DNA of 64,000 nt. Source: Verrucomicrobiaceae bacterium (lineage in GTDB: Bacteria; Verrucomicrobiota; Verrucomicrobiia; Verrucomicrobiales; Verrucomicrobiaceae). The stretch lies in assembly GCA_019694165.1 (NCBI GenBank), contig JAIBCL010000022.1, positions 41,854 to 105,853 on the forward strand, in the 5' to 3' direction. Each line of letters opens with the position of its first letter. Within the stretch, counting starts at the first letter, position 1. Shown piece by piece: positions 8,534 to 17,072 of the stretch. Below the pieces are notes generated by a model. That model had not been told where the DNA came from and made no database searches. It saw only the letters and a program-made list of their open reading frames with translations. A program made the translations under genes and the position numbers.

Positions 8534-9070
8534 ATGTCGAATCCCCCGCTGAAACCTGCCGGCAAGAGCATTCTGGAGTTGTTGATCGTCCTGGTGATCA
8601 TCGCCCTGCTCGCCGCGTTGTTGTTTCCTCTTTACGGCTACTTCAAGGCGAAGGCCTCCTATGCCGGGTGTGTGAGCAGCCTCAAATCCCTGCACGGCGG
8701 ATTTGCCTCCTACCTCGGGGATCACCAGAACATCTGGCCGCAGGTGCCCCAGGGTCTCGAACGGGAGGGTGCGCAGGGGGACATGCTGGCGAAATTCTGG
8801 TACGATGCGCTCAAAGAATACGGCATCACCAAGAAGACCTGGATATGCCCCTCCGACGACCGCATCAAGGACGTGCTGGAGAGCGATGAACAGTACGAGT
8901 CCACGTACACCGTCACCAAGTTCGACGAGCAGCCAAATCGAGCCTATCAGTGGATCAGCCAGCCGTGGGTGATCGAGAGCGGCGAGTTCCACGGGAAAGG
9001 TTCCGGACCCAACGTGCTCTTTCCGGACGGACGCATTGAGCGGGGAATTCCGCTGGGCATCGCGCCGTGA
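8534..9070 (+). CDS. pseudopilin-like protein with type IV prepilin N-terminus
   Basis: The 178-residue protein has a short basic leader and a hydrophobic helix reading GKSILELLIVLVIIALLAAL. This is the class III prepilin pattern with glycine at -1 and glutamate at +5, but with lysine at +1 where phenylalanine is usual. The soluble part carries YDALKEYGITKKTWICPSDD and ends with VLFPDGRIERGI, a layout common in the many pseudopilin-like proteins of Verrucomicrobiota and Planctomycetes. It stands alone, 43 kb from the gsp operon in the window. The start codon sits immediately after a terminator U-tract and has no visible ribosome-binding site. Confidence 0.85.
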   Translation: MSNPPLKPAGKSILELLIVLVIIALLAALLFPLYGYFKAKASYAGCVSSLKSLHGGFASYLGDHQNIWPQVPQGLEREGAQGDMLAKFWYDALKEYGITKKTWICPSDDRIKDVLESDEQYESTYTVTKFDEQPNRAYQWISQPWVIESGEFHGKGSGPNVLFPDGRIERGIPLGIAP

Positions 9071-9091
9071 TGCGCCGGCGGCAGACTCCGC

Positions 9092-10513
9092 TCAGTAGCC
9101 GAGCCGGCCCAAAATGTTCCGGGTGATCCGTTCCACCGCCGGGTCCTTTCCTTTCAGCCCGTGGGACCAGTCCGTCGATCCCGTGGTGAAAACCGTGCCT
9201 CCGCCCGGCTTCGTGTAGGTTCCGAGCACGGACTGGCCCACGCGGCCCTTGTCCCACTTCTCGTACCACTCGCAGTCGTCCGGGTGCCACTTCGCCGGGC
9301 ACATGCAGAGAATGGTGAATCCATCCGGCGTCCCGTCACGATGTGTCGGCACCGGCAGGCCGTCCTTCATCTCGATCTCGCAGCCGTCGCATTCGTAGCC
9401 CACGATGGTGTCCTTCCCGCCGAACATGTCGCCCTTCTTCAGGCCGGTGCCTTCGAGAATCCAGTGATCCGGCCGGTACACGGTGTAGGCCCCCGGACCA
9501 TCCATGAATTGACCGTGGCTGATCTGATAACCGCCCCAGAGAAAACCGACGCCAGTCAACTCGTTCTCCGGCCGCTTCAGCAGGTAGTGGCTCCACGCCG
9601 TGCTCAACGTCTTGAAGTCCCGCGTCTGATACACCGGGTCGCTGTGGAAGTTCTGTTTCCAGCAGGTGAATGAGCGCCCGCCATCCTCGCCGCGCACCTG
9701 CCAGCAGCAGGTGTTGCCGCTGAAGAAGGCCGCGTTGCCGCCTTTTGCGATGAAGGCTTCCAGATTGTCCCGCATCGGCCCCGACCAGTATTCGTCGTGG
9801 CCCACGCTGAGCACGAGCTTGTAGTTCGCGAGCATCTCAGGGTGAGATTCGAGGTCGTTGTTCGCGGCAAAGTCCAGCGCCTGACCGTTGCGCTCCGCCC
9901 ACTCGACAAACGGCAGTTCCCAGCGCGCGTACTGCGACGGCCCCGGGCGGTCGAAGGAAACCTTGTGCCCCTGATTGTTCGACAGGCTGTTGTACGCATA
10001 CACACTGAACCCTCCCCAGTTGTTGTACGCGTTGTAGGTGTTTGTGCAGAGTTGCAGCAGAATCTTTGACTTCGCCCCAGGATCCGCAGGCCGCACGATG
10101 AACCACACCGCGCTCTGAGCCGTCCGCCCGCCGCGATGCGTCCACTTGCCGCCGTTGTCCGCGCACTTGAGCGTGGCCTCATAGTAGCCGCTCTGCCATT
10201 GCTTCGAAGTCGGCACCCGCACGCTCTCCGGCCACCGGCATCCATTCGCGGAGGCGTCCTCCGGCACCGGGCTTTCCTTCCCCGGCAGCCCGTCCTTTGT
10301 CCACACCACCTTCCGCTCCGCACCGATGCGCACAATCTCCACCCCGTACTTCGCCGCCGTCGTCGAAATGTGCAGATCGACATCCTCTCCTTGCGCATAG
10401 CTCACCTGCCCCGCGTAGCCTTCGATGAAGAGCGATGACGGCACGTCCGTGTGCGCTGACAAACAAGCGGCGGACAATACAAAGGCGGCGAGAGTCGTGA
10501 TCGGAGCTTTCAT
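9092..10513 (-). CDS. exported N,N-dimethylformamidase beta-subunit-like protein
   Basis: The 473-residue product has a signal peptide (MKAPITTLAAFVLSAACLSA). An N-terminal beta-sandwich segment (about residues 25-125: SLFIEGYAGQVSYAQGEDV) is followed by the domain seen at the C-terminus of N,N-dimethylformamidase large subunits: TYNAYNNWGGFSVYAYN, LSVGHDEYWSGPMRDNLEAF, GGNAAFFSGNTCCWQ and a terminal GGTVFTTGSTDWSHGL. Such proteins are often exported and of unknown substrate; the dimethylformamidase activity itself should not be assumed. A start two residues into an alternative frame is not needed; an in-frame ATG at 10531 would add six residues. It is divergent from the DUF5069 gene. Confidence 0.85.
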   Translation of the reverse strand: MKAPITTLAAFVLSAACLSAHTDVPSSLFIEGYAGQVSYAQGEDVDLHISTTAAKYGVEIVRIGAERKVVWTKDGLPGKESPVPEDASANGCRWPESVRVPTSKQWQSGYYEATLKCADNGGKWTHRGGRTAQSAVWFIVRPADPGAKSKILLQLCTNTYNAYNNWGGFSVYAYNSLSNNQGHKVSFDRPGPSQYARWELPFVEWAERNGQALDFAANNDLESHPEMLANYKLVLSVGHDEYWSGPMRDNLEAFIAKGGNAAFFSGNTCCWQVRGEDGGRSFTCWKQNFHSDPVYQTRDFKTLSTAWSHYLLKRPENELTGVGFLWGGYQISHGQFMDGPGAYTVYRPDHWILEGTGLKKGDMFGGKDTIVGYECDGCEIEMKDGLPVPTHRDGTPDGFTILCMCPAKWHPDDCEWYEKWDKGRVGQSVLGTYTKPGGGTVFTTGSTDWSHGLKGKDPAVERITRNILGRLGY

Positions 10514-10678
10514 GCACTCCGAAACGGCCATGCGCCCCGGATTCGTGCAAATGCGCCGCGCCTTGGTGCGTGGCGAGAATTCTCTGACAGGATGGCGCAG
10601 ACGGTTTTTGCGCTTGCAAGCGGATGCACCCGGCGGGATTTCTTGCACTCCGAAACCAAACAGACACACACAACCACC

Positions 10679-11125
10679 ATGACCTACCAGATCGTTCCTC
10701 TCATCAGTTCCGGCACCGCCGGTCCCCTTGGTGTCCTCCACCTGCCGCGCCTGTGGCTGAAGGCATCGCTCGAAGCACGCGGCATGTTGCATCCGGACTA
10801 TCCGGGCTGTGGCAAGGGCTACGACCAGATGACACTCGACGCGCTCGGCATCAAGACCGAGGACTTCCTCGCCTTCATCAAGGACAAGCGCCCCAGCTAC
10901 ACTCAGCTCGAGGCTTGGGTAAAGGCATATCCCGGCGTGAAGCTGACGAAGGCCGACATCTACAAGCACAACCAGTCCATCACCGGCTACATCCACGGTG
11001 ACGACGTGCGCAAGGGCATCCTCTCCGCCGCCGGCCTGCCCGACGACGGCTCCGTGAATCCCGGCGCGGTCGATCTCAACAACATCGACGACTGGACGAC
11101 CTACTGGAACCACAAGCTCAAATAG
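10679..11125 (+). CDS. DUF5069 domain protein
   Basis: The 148-residue cytoplasmic protein matches DUF5069, a small family of unknown function frequent in Verrucomicrobiota. Recognisable segments are LGVLHLPRLWLKASLEARG, KGYDQMTLDALGI and a C-terminal NIDDWTTYWN. Length is normal for the family. The ATG at 10679 is preceded by a CA-rich leader (ACACAACCACC) rather than a Shine-Dalgarno sequence. The gene is divergent from the exported protein to the left and is followed by a strong terminator, so it is probably monocistronic. Confidence 0.88.
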   Translation: MTYQIVPLISSGTAGPLGVLHLPRLWLKASLEARGMLHPDYPGCGKGYDQMTLDALGIKTEDFLAFIKDKRPSYTQLEAWVKAYPGVKLTKADIYKHNQSITGYIHGDDVRKGILSAAGLPDDGSVNPGAVDLNNIDDWTTYWNHKLK

Positions 11126-11167
11126 GCGCGCGCGGCATCACCGTCGCATCACCACACATCACCACGG

Positions 11168-11198
11168 GAGGCGGCAGCGATGCCGCCTCTTCTTTTTT
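11168..11198 (+). terminator. rho-independent terminator
   Basis: A perfect 9-bp stem GAGGCGGCA (11168-11176) / TGCCGCCTC (11181-11189) with a GCGA tetraloop is followed by TTCTTTTTT. It ends the DUF5069 transcript. Confidence 0.93.
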
Positions 11199-11305
11199 GC
11201 CCATGGCGGCGACTTCCGCAGCCCGAAACCTTGCCGGAGCCACTCGCACTTGAAGACAAGTCCATTGCGTCCTAGAGATCGCCGCACCCGAAACGTCGCC
11301 GCCCG

Positions 11306-12079
11306 ATGCCCTTCCCGCTCTCCATCGCCATCACCGCGCTCAACGAGGAGGCAAACCTCGCCCGTTGCCTGAAGAGCGCGGCAGGCCTCGCCGCGGAAAT
11401 CGTCGTGGTGGATTCGGGATCGACCGACCGCACGCTGGACATCGCGCGCGAGTTCGGGGCACGCGCGGTGCATCAGGACTGGCTCGGCCACAGCCGGCAG
11501 AAGCAGGTGGCGCTGGATCATTGCACACAGGAATGGGTGCTCGTTCTCGATTGCGACGAGGAGCTTTCCCCGCAGTTGCGTGCGTCAGTCACGGCGTTCC
11601 TCGAAGGCTCCCTGGCGAAAGAACACGACGGCGCGTGGTGCAGCCGGAAGGTGTGGTTCCTCGGGCGCTGGATCACGCACGGCGACTGGTATCCCGACCG
11701 GAAGCTCCGCCTCGTGCGCCGCGCCAAGGCGCGCATGAGCGGCGATGATGCACACGATGCAGTCGAGGTGAGCGGTGCGACAACGCTGCTCGCGGGAGAC
11801 CTGCATCACTACTCCTTCCCCTCGATCAACCGCTACATCGAGAAGATCAACGGCTTCGCCGACCTGTTCCTGCAGAAGCAGAAGGCCGCCGGCGTGCGGT
11901 GGTCTCTCACCGCGAATGTGGCGCGTCCCGCGTGGCGCTTCTTCCGCGCCTATGTGCTGCGACGCGGATTCCTCGACGGCTTTCCCGGTTTGTGGATTGC
12001 CGTGGCCACGGCGTTCTTTGCGTTCGTGCGATACAGCCGGAAATACGAAGACGAGGCGGAGGTGAGCACTCGTCCATGA
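11306..12079 (+). CDS. family 2 glycosyltransferase, WaaE/KdtX-like
   Basis: The 257-residue enzyme has the short GT2 form used in lipopolysaccharide core synthesis. Signatures are SIAITALNEEANLARCL, VVVDSGSTDRT, the metal-binding VLVLDCDEELS, and WFLGRWITHGDWYPDRKLRLVR with the later DAVEV segment, which are characteristic of WaaE-type beta-1,4-glucosyltransferases. A hydrophobic C-terminal helix (FPGLWIAVATAFFAFVRY) suggests membrane association. The stop codon overlaps the start of the next glycosyltransferase gene (ATGA), so the pair is probably translated together. Confidence 0.92.
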   Translation: MPFPLSIAITALNEEANLARCLKSAAGLAAEIVVVDSGSTDRTLDIAREFGARAVHQDWLGHSRQKQVALDHCTQEWVLVLDCDEELSPQLRASVTAFLEGSLAKEHDGAWCSRKVWFLGRWITHGDWYPDRKLRLVRRAKARMSGDDAHDAVEVSGATTLLAGDLHHYSFPSINRYIEKINGFADLFLQKQKAAGVRWSLTANVARPAWRFFRAYVLRRGFLDGFPGLWIAVATAFFAFVRYSRKYEDEAEVSTRP

Positions 12080-13185
12080 AGCTGGCGCTCATTTATCACC
12101 AGTTCATCCGCAGCGGCGGGCTGGAGAACTATCTCATCGAGTTCGCCACACGGATGGCGGATGCGGGACATCAACTGGAACTGGTGACGGCGCAGATCGC
12201 GCCCGAGGTACAGGCGAAGCTCAACGCACCCGTACACCGCGTGCCGCAGGTGAGCGGATCGAAGACGCTGGCCATGTGGCAGTTCGCCCGCGGCGCGGCG
12301 CGGCTGGCGCACACCCTGCCGGTGGATGTCACCATCGGCTTTGGCCGCACCTACGCCCATCATCTGCACCGCGCCGGCGGCGGCTGTCACGCCATCTACT
12401 CGAGGCTGCTGCCGCCGTGGAAGCGCTTCGCCCTGAAAAATTTGCTCGAACTCCGGCTTGAAAAGCGGCTCTACACCTCGGGCGAGACGCGGCGCTACAT
12501 CACGAACTCCGCACGCGTGGCCGCCCAACTGCAGGGCATGTACAAGACGCCCGCAGAGCGCTTCACCACCATCCACACCGCGGTGGACACGGACGTCTTC
12601 CGTCCTGCGCCGGACCGCGCGGCACATCGTGAGCTGGCGTGCCGGAAGATGCAGACGGATCCGGCAAAGCCCGTGCTGCTCTTTGTCTCGCTCGGCCACC
12701 GTCGGAAGGGTCTCGACGCCCTCCTGGCGGCGATGCGCGAAGTGGATGCCACGCTATGGATCGCAGGCCGCAAGCTCGGCCGTTGGTACGAGGCCATGAT
12801 CCAAAGCCTCGGCATCGCGGCGAAGATCAGGGCCATCCCGGTCACCAACAGTCTCATCGACCTCTACCAGGCCGCCGACTGGTTCGTGCACCCCACGCTC
12901 TACGACGCGTGCGCAAACACCGTGCTCCAATCCATGGCCTGCGGCCTGCCTGGCATCATCTCCGTCCAGGACGGCGCCGTGGATCATGTGTGTGACGGCA
13001 TGAACGGCCTCATGCTTTTTCATCCGCAGGATGTCGCGGAACTGACCAGCCGGATCCATCACGCGCTGAGCCTGCCGGCGGACGAACGCACGACCATGAG
13101 CAACGCCGCACAGGAAACCATGCAGGCCCTCACCTGGGAGCGGCACCTCTCGGAGTGGGAGGAGGCACTGGCCGCGGTGAAGTGA
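12076..13185 (+). CDS. family 4 glycosyltransferase, WaaG-like
   Basis: The 369-residue GT-B enzyme begins MKLALIYHQFIRSGGLENY. It contains GFGRTYAHHLHRAGGGCH, VNSARVAAQL-type linker (ITNSARVAAQL), and the C-terminal donor-site region HPTLYDACANTVLQSMACGLP, in which the EX7E-type acidic pattern is partly replaced by D and N/Q. Residues VSLGHRRKGLDALLAAM mark the start of the nucleotide-sugar domain. It resembles lipopolysaccharide core glucosyltransferase I. ATG 12076 overlaps the stop of the preceding GT2 gene. The context suggests sequential addition of core sugars by the two enzymes. Confidence 0.92.
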   Translation: MKLALIYHQFIRSGGLENYLIEFATRMADAGHQLELVTAQIAPEVQAKLNAPVHRVPQVSGSKTLAMWQFARGAARLAHTLPVDVTIGFGRTYAHHLHRAGGGCHAIYSRLLPPWKRFALKNLLELRLEKRLYTSGETRRYITNSARVAAQLQGMYKTPAERFTTIHTAVDTDVFRPAPDRAAHRELACRKMQTDPAKPVLLFVSLGHRRKGLDALLAAMREVDATLWIAGRKLGRWYEAMIQSLGIAAKIRAIPVTNSLIDLYQAADWFVHPTLYDACANTVLQSMACGLPGIISVQDGAVDHVCDGMNGLMLFHPQDVAELTSRIHHALSLPADERTTMSNAAQETMQALTWERHLSEWEEALAAVK

Positions 13186-13187
13186 AC

Positions 13188-13245
13188 GAGCGCGGCGGGA
13201 CGAGCGGTGGGCGTCCTGGTCCCCGCTCCCTGGCGCGCTCTTTTC
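13188..13245 (+). terminator. candidate nested-hairpin terminator
   Basis: The outer stem GAGCGCG (13188-13194) / CGCGCTC (13234-13240) encloses GAGCGG (13202-13207) / CCGCTC (13223-13228) and is followed by TTTT. It lies just after the GT4 stop and in front of the convergent pdxA gene. Confidence 0.5.
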
Positions 13246-13248
13246 CCA

Positions 13249-14262
13249 TCAGATCGCGCACATCCTCGCGGCCAGCTTGACTGCTTCAAAGAGGCTGCGC
13301 CCGTTTGCCTTGCCCTGCCAGGCGATGTCACACGCCGTGCCATGATCCACGCTCGTGCGCGGGACAGGCAGGCCGAGAGTAGTGTTCACCGCCGTGTCAA
13401 AGGCCAGCGCCTTGAGCGGGATGAGGCCCTGATCGTGATACATGCACACGTAGGCGTCGATGACGCGGCGCTTTGCCGCGATGAAGGCCGTGTCCGGAGG
13501 CAGCGGCCCCTCGACGGTGATGCTCTTCGCACGCGCGGCCTCGATGGCGGGAAGGATGACCCTCTCCTCCTCGCCTTCGCCGAACAGGCCATGCTCTCCC
13601 GCATGCGGATTGAGACCGAGCACGGCCAGCCGCGGCTTCCGTCCGCGCACACGCCGGGCGGCGTCGGCGGTGAGTTCGATCACATCGAGGATCCGCTCCT
13701 TCGTCAGTGCGGGCACCACGTCCTGATAACCGATGTGCACGGTGACGAGGCTCACGATCATGTCCTCCGTGAAAAACGTCATGCACGAGCGCTCCGCGGC
13801 CATCTTCGAGGCGAACATTTCAGTATGCCCCGGATACGTGATGCCGGCGGCGTGCAGCGCCTCCTTGTTCAACGGCGCGGTGGCCACCGCCGCCACCTTC
13901 CGCGCGAGTGCGGCCTCGATGGTCTTCTCGACGTAGCGATAACCGGCCGCACCCGTCCTGGCGCTCACAATGCCAGGGACGAAACCCTCCGCGTCAAAAC
14001 CGAACACATCGAGCACCGCCGGCTCGTCGATGCCGGCGCACTTCTCCTCCCATTCGATCTCACCGAGAATGCGCTTTGGCGGAGGCAGCCCTGTCTGGCG
14101 GGCACACCGGGCCAGCAGCCGCGCATCACCGAAGACGACGGGCGTGGCGAAGTCACGCACAGTCTCATCCGCCAGCAGGCGGAGACAAATTTCAGGGCCG
14201 ACCCCGGCGGGGTCGCCCATGGTGACGGCGATGAGTGGCTTCGGCATGTGAGTGCCGGTCAT
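13249..14262 (-). CDS. pdxA: 4-hydroxythreonine-4-phosphate dehydrogenase
   Basis: The 337-residue enzyme oxidises 4-phosphohydroxy-L-threonine with NAD(P)+ in pyridoxal phosphate synthesis. It shows the family start PLIAVTMGDPAGVGPE, the metal-binding histidine in TYPGHTEMFAS, NPHAGEHGLFG, and YHDQGLIPLKALAFD with the later DHGTACDIA. An in-frame ATG at 14247 gives a five-residue shorter protein that begins directly at the conserved N-terminus and is equally plausible. No other pdx gene is adjacent; the DUF1028 gene lies just upstream on the same strand (9 bp gap). Confidence 0.95.
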   Translation of the reverse strand: MTGTHMPKPLIAVTMGDPAGVGPEICLRLLADETVRDFATPVVFGDARLLARCARQTGLPPPKRILGEIEWEEKCAGIDEPAVLDVFGFDAEGFVPGIVSARTGAAGYRYVEKTIEAALARKVAAVATAPLNKEALHAAGITYPGHTEMFASKMAAERSCMTFFTEDMIVSLVTVHIGYQDVVPALTKERILDVIELTADAARRVRGRKPRLAVLGLNPHAGEHGLFGEGEEERVILPAIEAARAKSITVEGPLPPDTAFIAAKRRVIDAYVCMYHDQGLIPLKALAFDTAVNTTLGLPVPRTSVDHGTACDIAWQGKANGRSLFEAVKLAARMCAI

Positions 14263-14271
14263 GCTGACAGG

Positions 14272-15048
14272 TCATCGGCGTTTTTCCAGCCGTGACTGCT
14301 TCTGCGCGGGACGATTCCGATGCGCATCGGCGTAGAACGATTTGTGAATCCCCAGCAGGCGCGCCAGTTCGTGCGTGGGGTCGGGATGATCCTCGACGCG
14401 CAGGTCGATGTAGCGATCACTCGCGCCGCCGTATCCGGCGCCGTCACGCGCCACGAGCAACGCCGCCGACTGCCGGCCGCGCCGGTCGCCGCCGGCGTCT
14501 TCGCCCGCCTGCAATGCGGCCACCAGCCAGTCTGCCAGCTCGCCGCCTTCAAGCTTTTGCGCGGATTCAAAAGCCACCGCCATCGCATCGAGCACCTCTT
14601 TTCCGGCGAGAATGTTGCCCTGCACCGAGAAGTTCCGTCCGGTTCGGTGTCCGGCGAAGGCCAGACACTCGTCACCGGTGCGTGCTGCCGGGCGCCCCTT
14701 CGCATCGATCACGCCAAACTGCCGGTAGTCACGCCGCTCATCATCCGCCGGCAGCTCCTGCACGATCTCCTCCGGGCTTTTGCCTTCCTCCAGCAGCCTC
14801 AGCGCGCGCGGGCCGTACGTGACATTCGCCGAGGCCTGCGTCGCGACCGCTCCGACGTTCGCCTTCGCGAACGGCACCACGCTCCCAACGCCGAAAAACT
14901 TGCTCTGCACCGCCACGCCGAGATCCCCCGTGGCCGGATCGAAGGCGACAATCGAGTAGGTCGCCACGATGTTTGACGGCTCCCGCGGCGAGGCGCAGCC
15001 CGCGATGACAAACGATGCGGTGACGAGGAAGTGGCGGACGGTTCTCAT
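14272..15048 (-). CDS. DUF1028 lipoprotein
   Basis: The 258-residue protein has a lipoprotein signal (MRTVRHFLVTASFVIAGCAS, lipobox IAGC). It is followed by the DUF1028 domain: ATYSIVAFDPATGDLGVAVQSK, VGSVVPFAKANVGAVATQASAN, LLEEGKSPEEI and FSVQGNILAG. DUF1028 is an Ntn-hydrolase-like fold of unknown activity. A C-terminal segment (DHPDPTHELARLLGIHKSFY) is the usual end of this family. The lipid anchor is not universal in the family. It precedes pdxA in the same direction, but a functional link is not obvious. Confidence 0.88.
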   Translation of the reverse strand: MRTVRHFLVTASFVIAGCASPREPSNIVATYSIVAFDPATGDLGVAVQSKFFGVGSVVPFAKANVGAVATQASANVTYGPRALRLLEEGKSPEEIVQELPADDERRDYRQFGVIDAKGRPAARTGDECLAFAGHRTGRNFSVQGNILAGKEVLDAMAVAFESAQKLEGGELADWLVAALQAGEDAGGDRRGRQSAALLVARDGAGYGGASDRYIDLRVEDHPDPTHELARLLGIHKSFYADAHRNRPAQKQSRLEKRR

Positions 15049-15131
15049 GATTCAGGAAAGTCTGGTGGAAACGAGGGCAGCACCACTTTCTCCGCTTGTT
15101 TTTCCCCTGGTGGCGGGTTTCATGCACGACC

Positions 15132-15752
15132 ATGAACCGCGAAGACTCTTCCCGCCCGTTTTCTTCCTCGATCTGGCTGCCCGTGCTGCTGCTGGGCGCC
15201 GGCCTCGCCTTTCGCGCCGTGAAGCTGCGAATGGGCGCGGGTGATCCGCTCGGAAATTTCGCACCGTGGATGGCGCTCGCCTTCACCGGTGCCGTCGTCT
15301 TTCCCCGCGCGCTGGCGTGGTGGGTGTGGCCGCTGGCTTTGCTGGCGGTGGATGTCGCCGTGCAGGGATCGGAGACCCTCGCTCATCTGAAGGACACCTG
15401 GCTCGTGTACGCTTGCTTCGCGGCCGCTGCGGCGTGGGGCACATCGCTTCGTCAGCGCATCGGCCTGGCAGGCACGCTGGCGCGTGTGATCGGCTGCTCG
15501 CTGGCTTTTTATCTCATCACAAACACCCAGGCATGGCTCGCGATCCCGGCGTACGAAAAGACCATCGCCGGCTGGCTGCAGGCGCTGACCACGGGCGTGC
15601 CGGGCTTTCCGCCGACGCTGCTTTTCCTGCGCAACTCGCTCGTGAGCGACCTCGGTTTCAGTCTCGCGCTGCTCCTGGCCTACAACACCGAGGCGTTGAT
15701 CCGGCGCTTTGAGACCATTCCGCTCGTTCGTCGCGCCGCACTGGCGGCATGA
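15132..15752 (+). CDS. DUF6580 membrane protein
   Basis: The 206-residue protein has five to six membrane helices. It matches DUF6580, a putative small transporter family resembling ECF-type substrate-binding subunits. Conserved segments are NFAPWMALAFTGAVVFPR, FYLITNTQAWLAIPAYEKT, and the terminal PTLLFLRNSLVSDLGFS. The start at 15132 was preferred over the open frame further upstream because the hydrophobic segment begins soon after it. It is convergent with panB. No ATPase partner is nearby, so any transport role is unproven. Confidence 0.82.
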   Translation: MNREDSSRPFSSSIWLPVLLLGAGLAFRAVKLRMGAGDPLGNFAPWMALAFTGAVVFPRALAWWVWPLALLAVDVAVQGSETLAHLKDTWLVYACFAAAAAWGTSLRQRIGLAGTLARVIGCSLAFYLITNTQAWLAIPAYEKTIAGWLQALTTGVPGFPPTLLFLRNSLVSDLGFSLALLLAYNTEALIRRFETIPLVRRAALAA

Positions 15753-15807
15753 AGCGTCGGAACCGGCCGGCGCGTGCACGCAGCAGGCGGAGTTTTGGCG
15801 ACTGCCG

Positions 15808-16569
15808 CTACGCCCCGCGAACTTCGACGGCCCACTCGCGGACAGCGCGCAAGGTCTCGCCCGCCACATCCGCTCGCGCCTTGGCGAAAGGCGGGCGAAA
15901 CCAAGGGAAGCTGCCCAGCAAATCGGGCGTGACGAGCACCTGCCCGTCACACCGCGAACCAGCACCGATGCCGATGGTGGACATGCTCACCTCCGCCGTG
16001 ATGCGCGCTGCGACATCGGGCACGATGCTCTCCAGCACCACGGCGCACGCGCCGGCCTCGTCGAGCGCGCGAGCGTCGTCGAGCAAAACGGCCGCGCCCT
16101 CCTCGGTGCGGCCCTTCTTTTTGTAGCCGCCTTCTTCACGGACACTCTGTGGCAGCATGCCGATGTGGCCGACAAAAGGGATGCCGGCGGCAATGATGGC
16201 GCGCACCTGCCCGATCTTTGAACGTCCGCCTTCGAGCTTCACCGCGTCCGCGCCTGCCTCGACGAGAAGCCGCGAATTCTTCACGGCTTCCTCCGGCGTG
16301 TCGTAGCTGTGAAACGGCAGGTCGGCGATGACCGGCGCGCGCTTCACACCACGGCGCACGGCGCGCGTGTGGTGCAGCATGTCGGCCATCGTCACGCCCG
16401 TCGTGTCCGGCAATCCGAGCACCACCATGCCGAGGGAATCGCCCACAAGGATGAGATCGACGCCGGCTTCGTCGAGCAGTCGCGCCGTCGGATAATCGTA
16501 AGCCGTGAGCACGGCCAGTTTCCGGCCGCTTTGTTTTCGCTGCGCGAGTTCCGAGAGCGATGTCACCAT
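15808..16569 (-). CDS. panB: 3-methyl-2-oxobutanoate hydroxymethyltransferase
   Basis: The 253-residue enzyme transfers a hydroxymethyl group from methylene-tetrahydrofolate to 2-ketoisovalerate, the first step of pantothenate synthesis. Signatures are LAVLTAYDYPTARLLDEAG, the substrate- and Mg2+-binding LILVGDSLGMVVLG, DLPFHSYDTPEEAV and GADAVKLEGG. ATG 16569 gives the normal length; the frame is open for eight more codons upstream. It overlaps the end of folK by 7 bp. The folate link of PanB's cofactor with the folate gene folK is reasonable, although such pairings may be only historical. Confidence 0.95.
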   Translation of the reverse strand: MVTSLSELAQRKQSGRKLAVLTAYDYPTARLLDEAGVDLILVGDSLGMVVLGLPDTTGVTMADMLHHTRAVRRGVKRAPVIADLPFHSYDTPEEAVKNSRLLVEAGADAVKLEGGRSKIGQVRAIIAAGIPFVGHIGMLPQSVREEGGYKKKGRTEEGAAVLLDDARALDEAGACAVVLESIVPDVAARITAEVSMSTIGIGAGSRCDGQVLVTPDLLGSFPWFRPPFAKARADVAGETLRAVREWAVEVRGA

Positions 16570-17072
16570 GATGCGGCGACACGTTTCACGCACGATGGAT
16601 CGTCCTGCAAGGCCGCGAGATGCTCCGCTATCGTGCGCGTGTGCCCCGGCAGCCTCAGGTCAGGCCGGATGTCGGCGAGCGGTTGCAAGACGAAGCGGCG
16701 CAGATTCAGCCGCGGGTGCGGGATGATCAGCGCCGGATCATCGCTGACGAAGTCGCCGGCATACAGCAGATCGAGATCGAGCGTGCGCGGCGCATTCTTC
16801 TCGCGCTGTGCCGGGCGACCAAGCTCTTGTTCAACCGCCGCGAGGTGCGCGTGCAACTCTTGCGGCGTGCAGCCCGCCTCGATCTCGATCACCGAATTCA
16901 AGAATGACTGCGTGACCGGCGCACAATCGACGGGTTCCGTCTCGTAAATGCCGCCGCCGGCAACGACACGACATCCAGGCACTCGCTGCGTGAGCAATCG
17001 GACACCCCGCCTCAGATTTGCCGCACGGTCTCCGACATTCGAGCCGAGGGCGATGCCGAATGTTGCACTCAC
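16563..17072 (-). CDS. folK: 2-amino-4-hydroxy-6-hydroxymethyldihydropteridine pyrophosphokinase
   Basis: The 169-residue enzyme transfers pyrophosphate from ATP to hydroxymethyldihydropterin in folate synthesis. It has the N-terminal GIALGSNVGDR, YETEPVDC, the catalytic PRTLDLDLLY with its aspartates, and IPHPRLNLRRFVLQPLADI. The start is GTG 17072, which overlaps the dapB stop as GTGA; there is no ATG near the conserved N-terminus. Its 3' end overlaps the panB start. The dapB-folK-panB order with overlaps shows one transcription unit. Confidence 0.94.
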   Translation of the reverse strand: MSATFGIALGSNVGDRAANLRRGVRLLTQRVPGCRVVAGGGIYETEPVDCAPVTQSFLNSVIEIEAGCTPQELHAHLAAVEQELGRPAQREKNAPRTLDLDLLYAGDFVSDDPALIIPHPRLNLRRFVLQPLADIRPDLRLPGHTRTIAEHLAALQDDPSCVKRVAASW

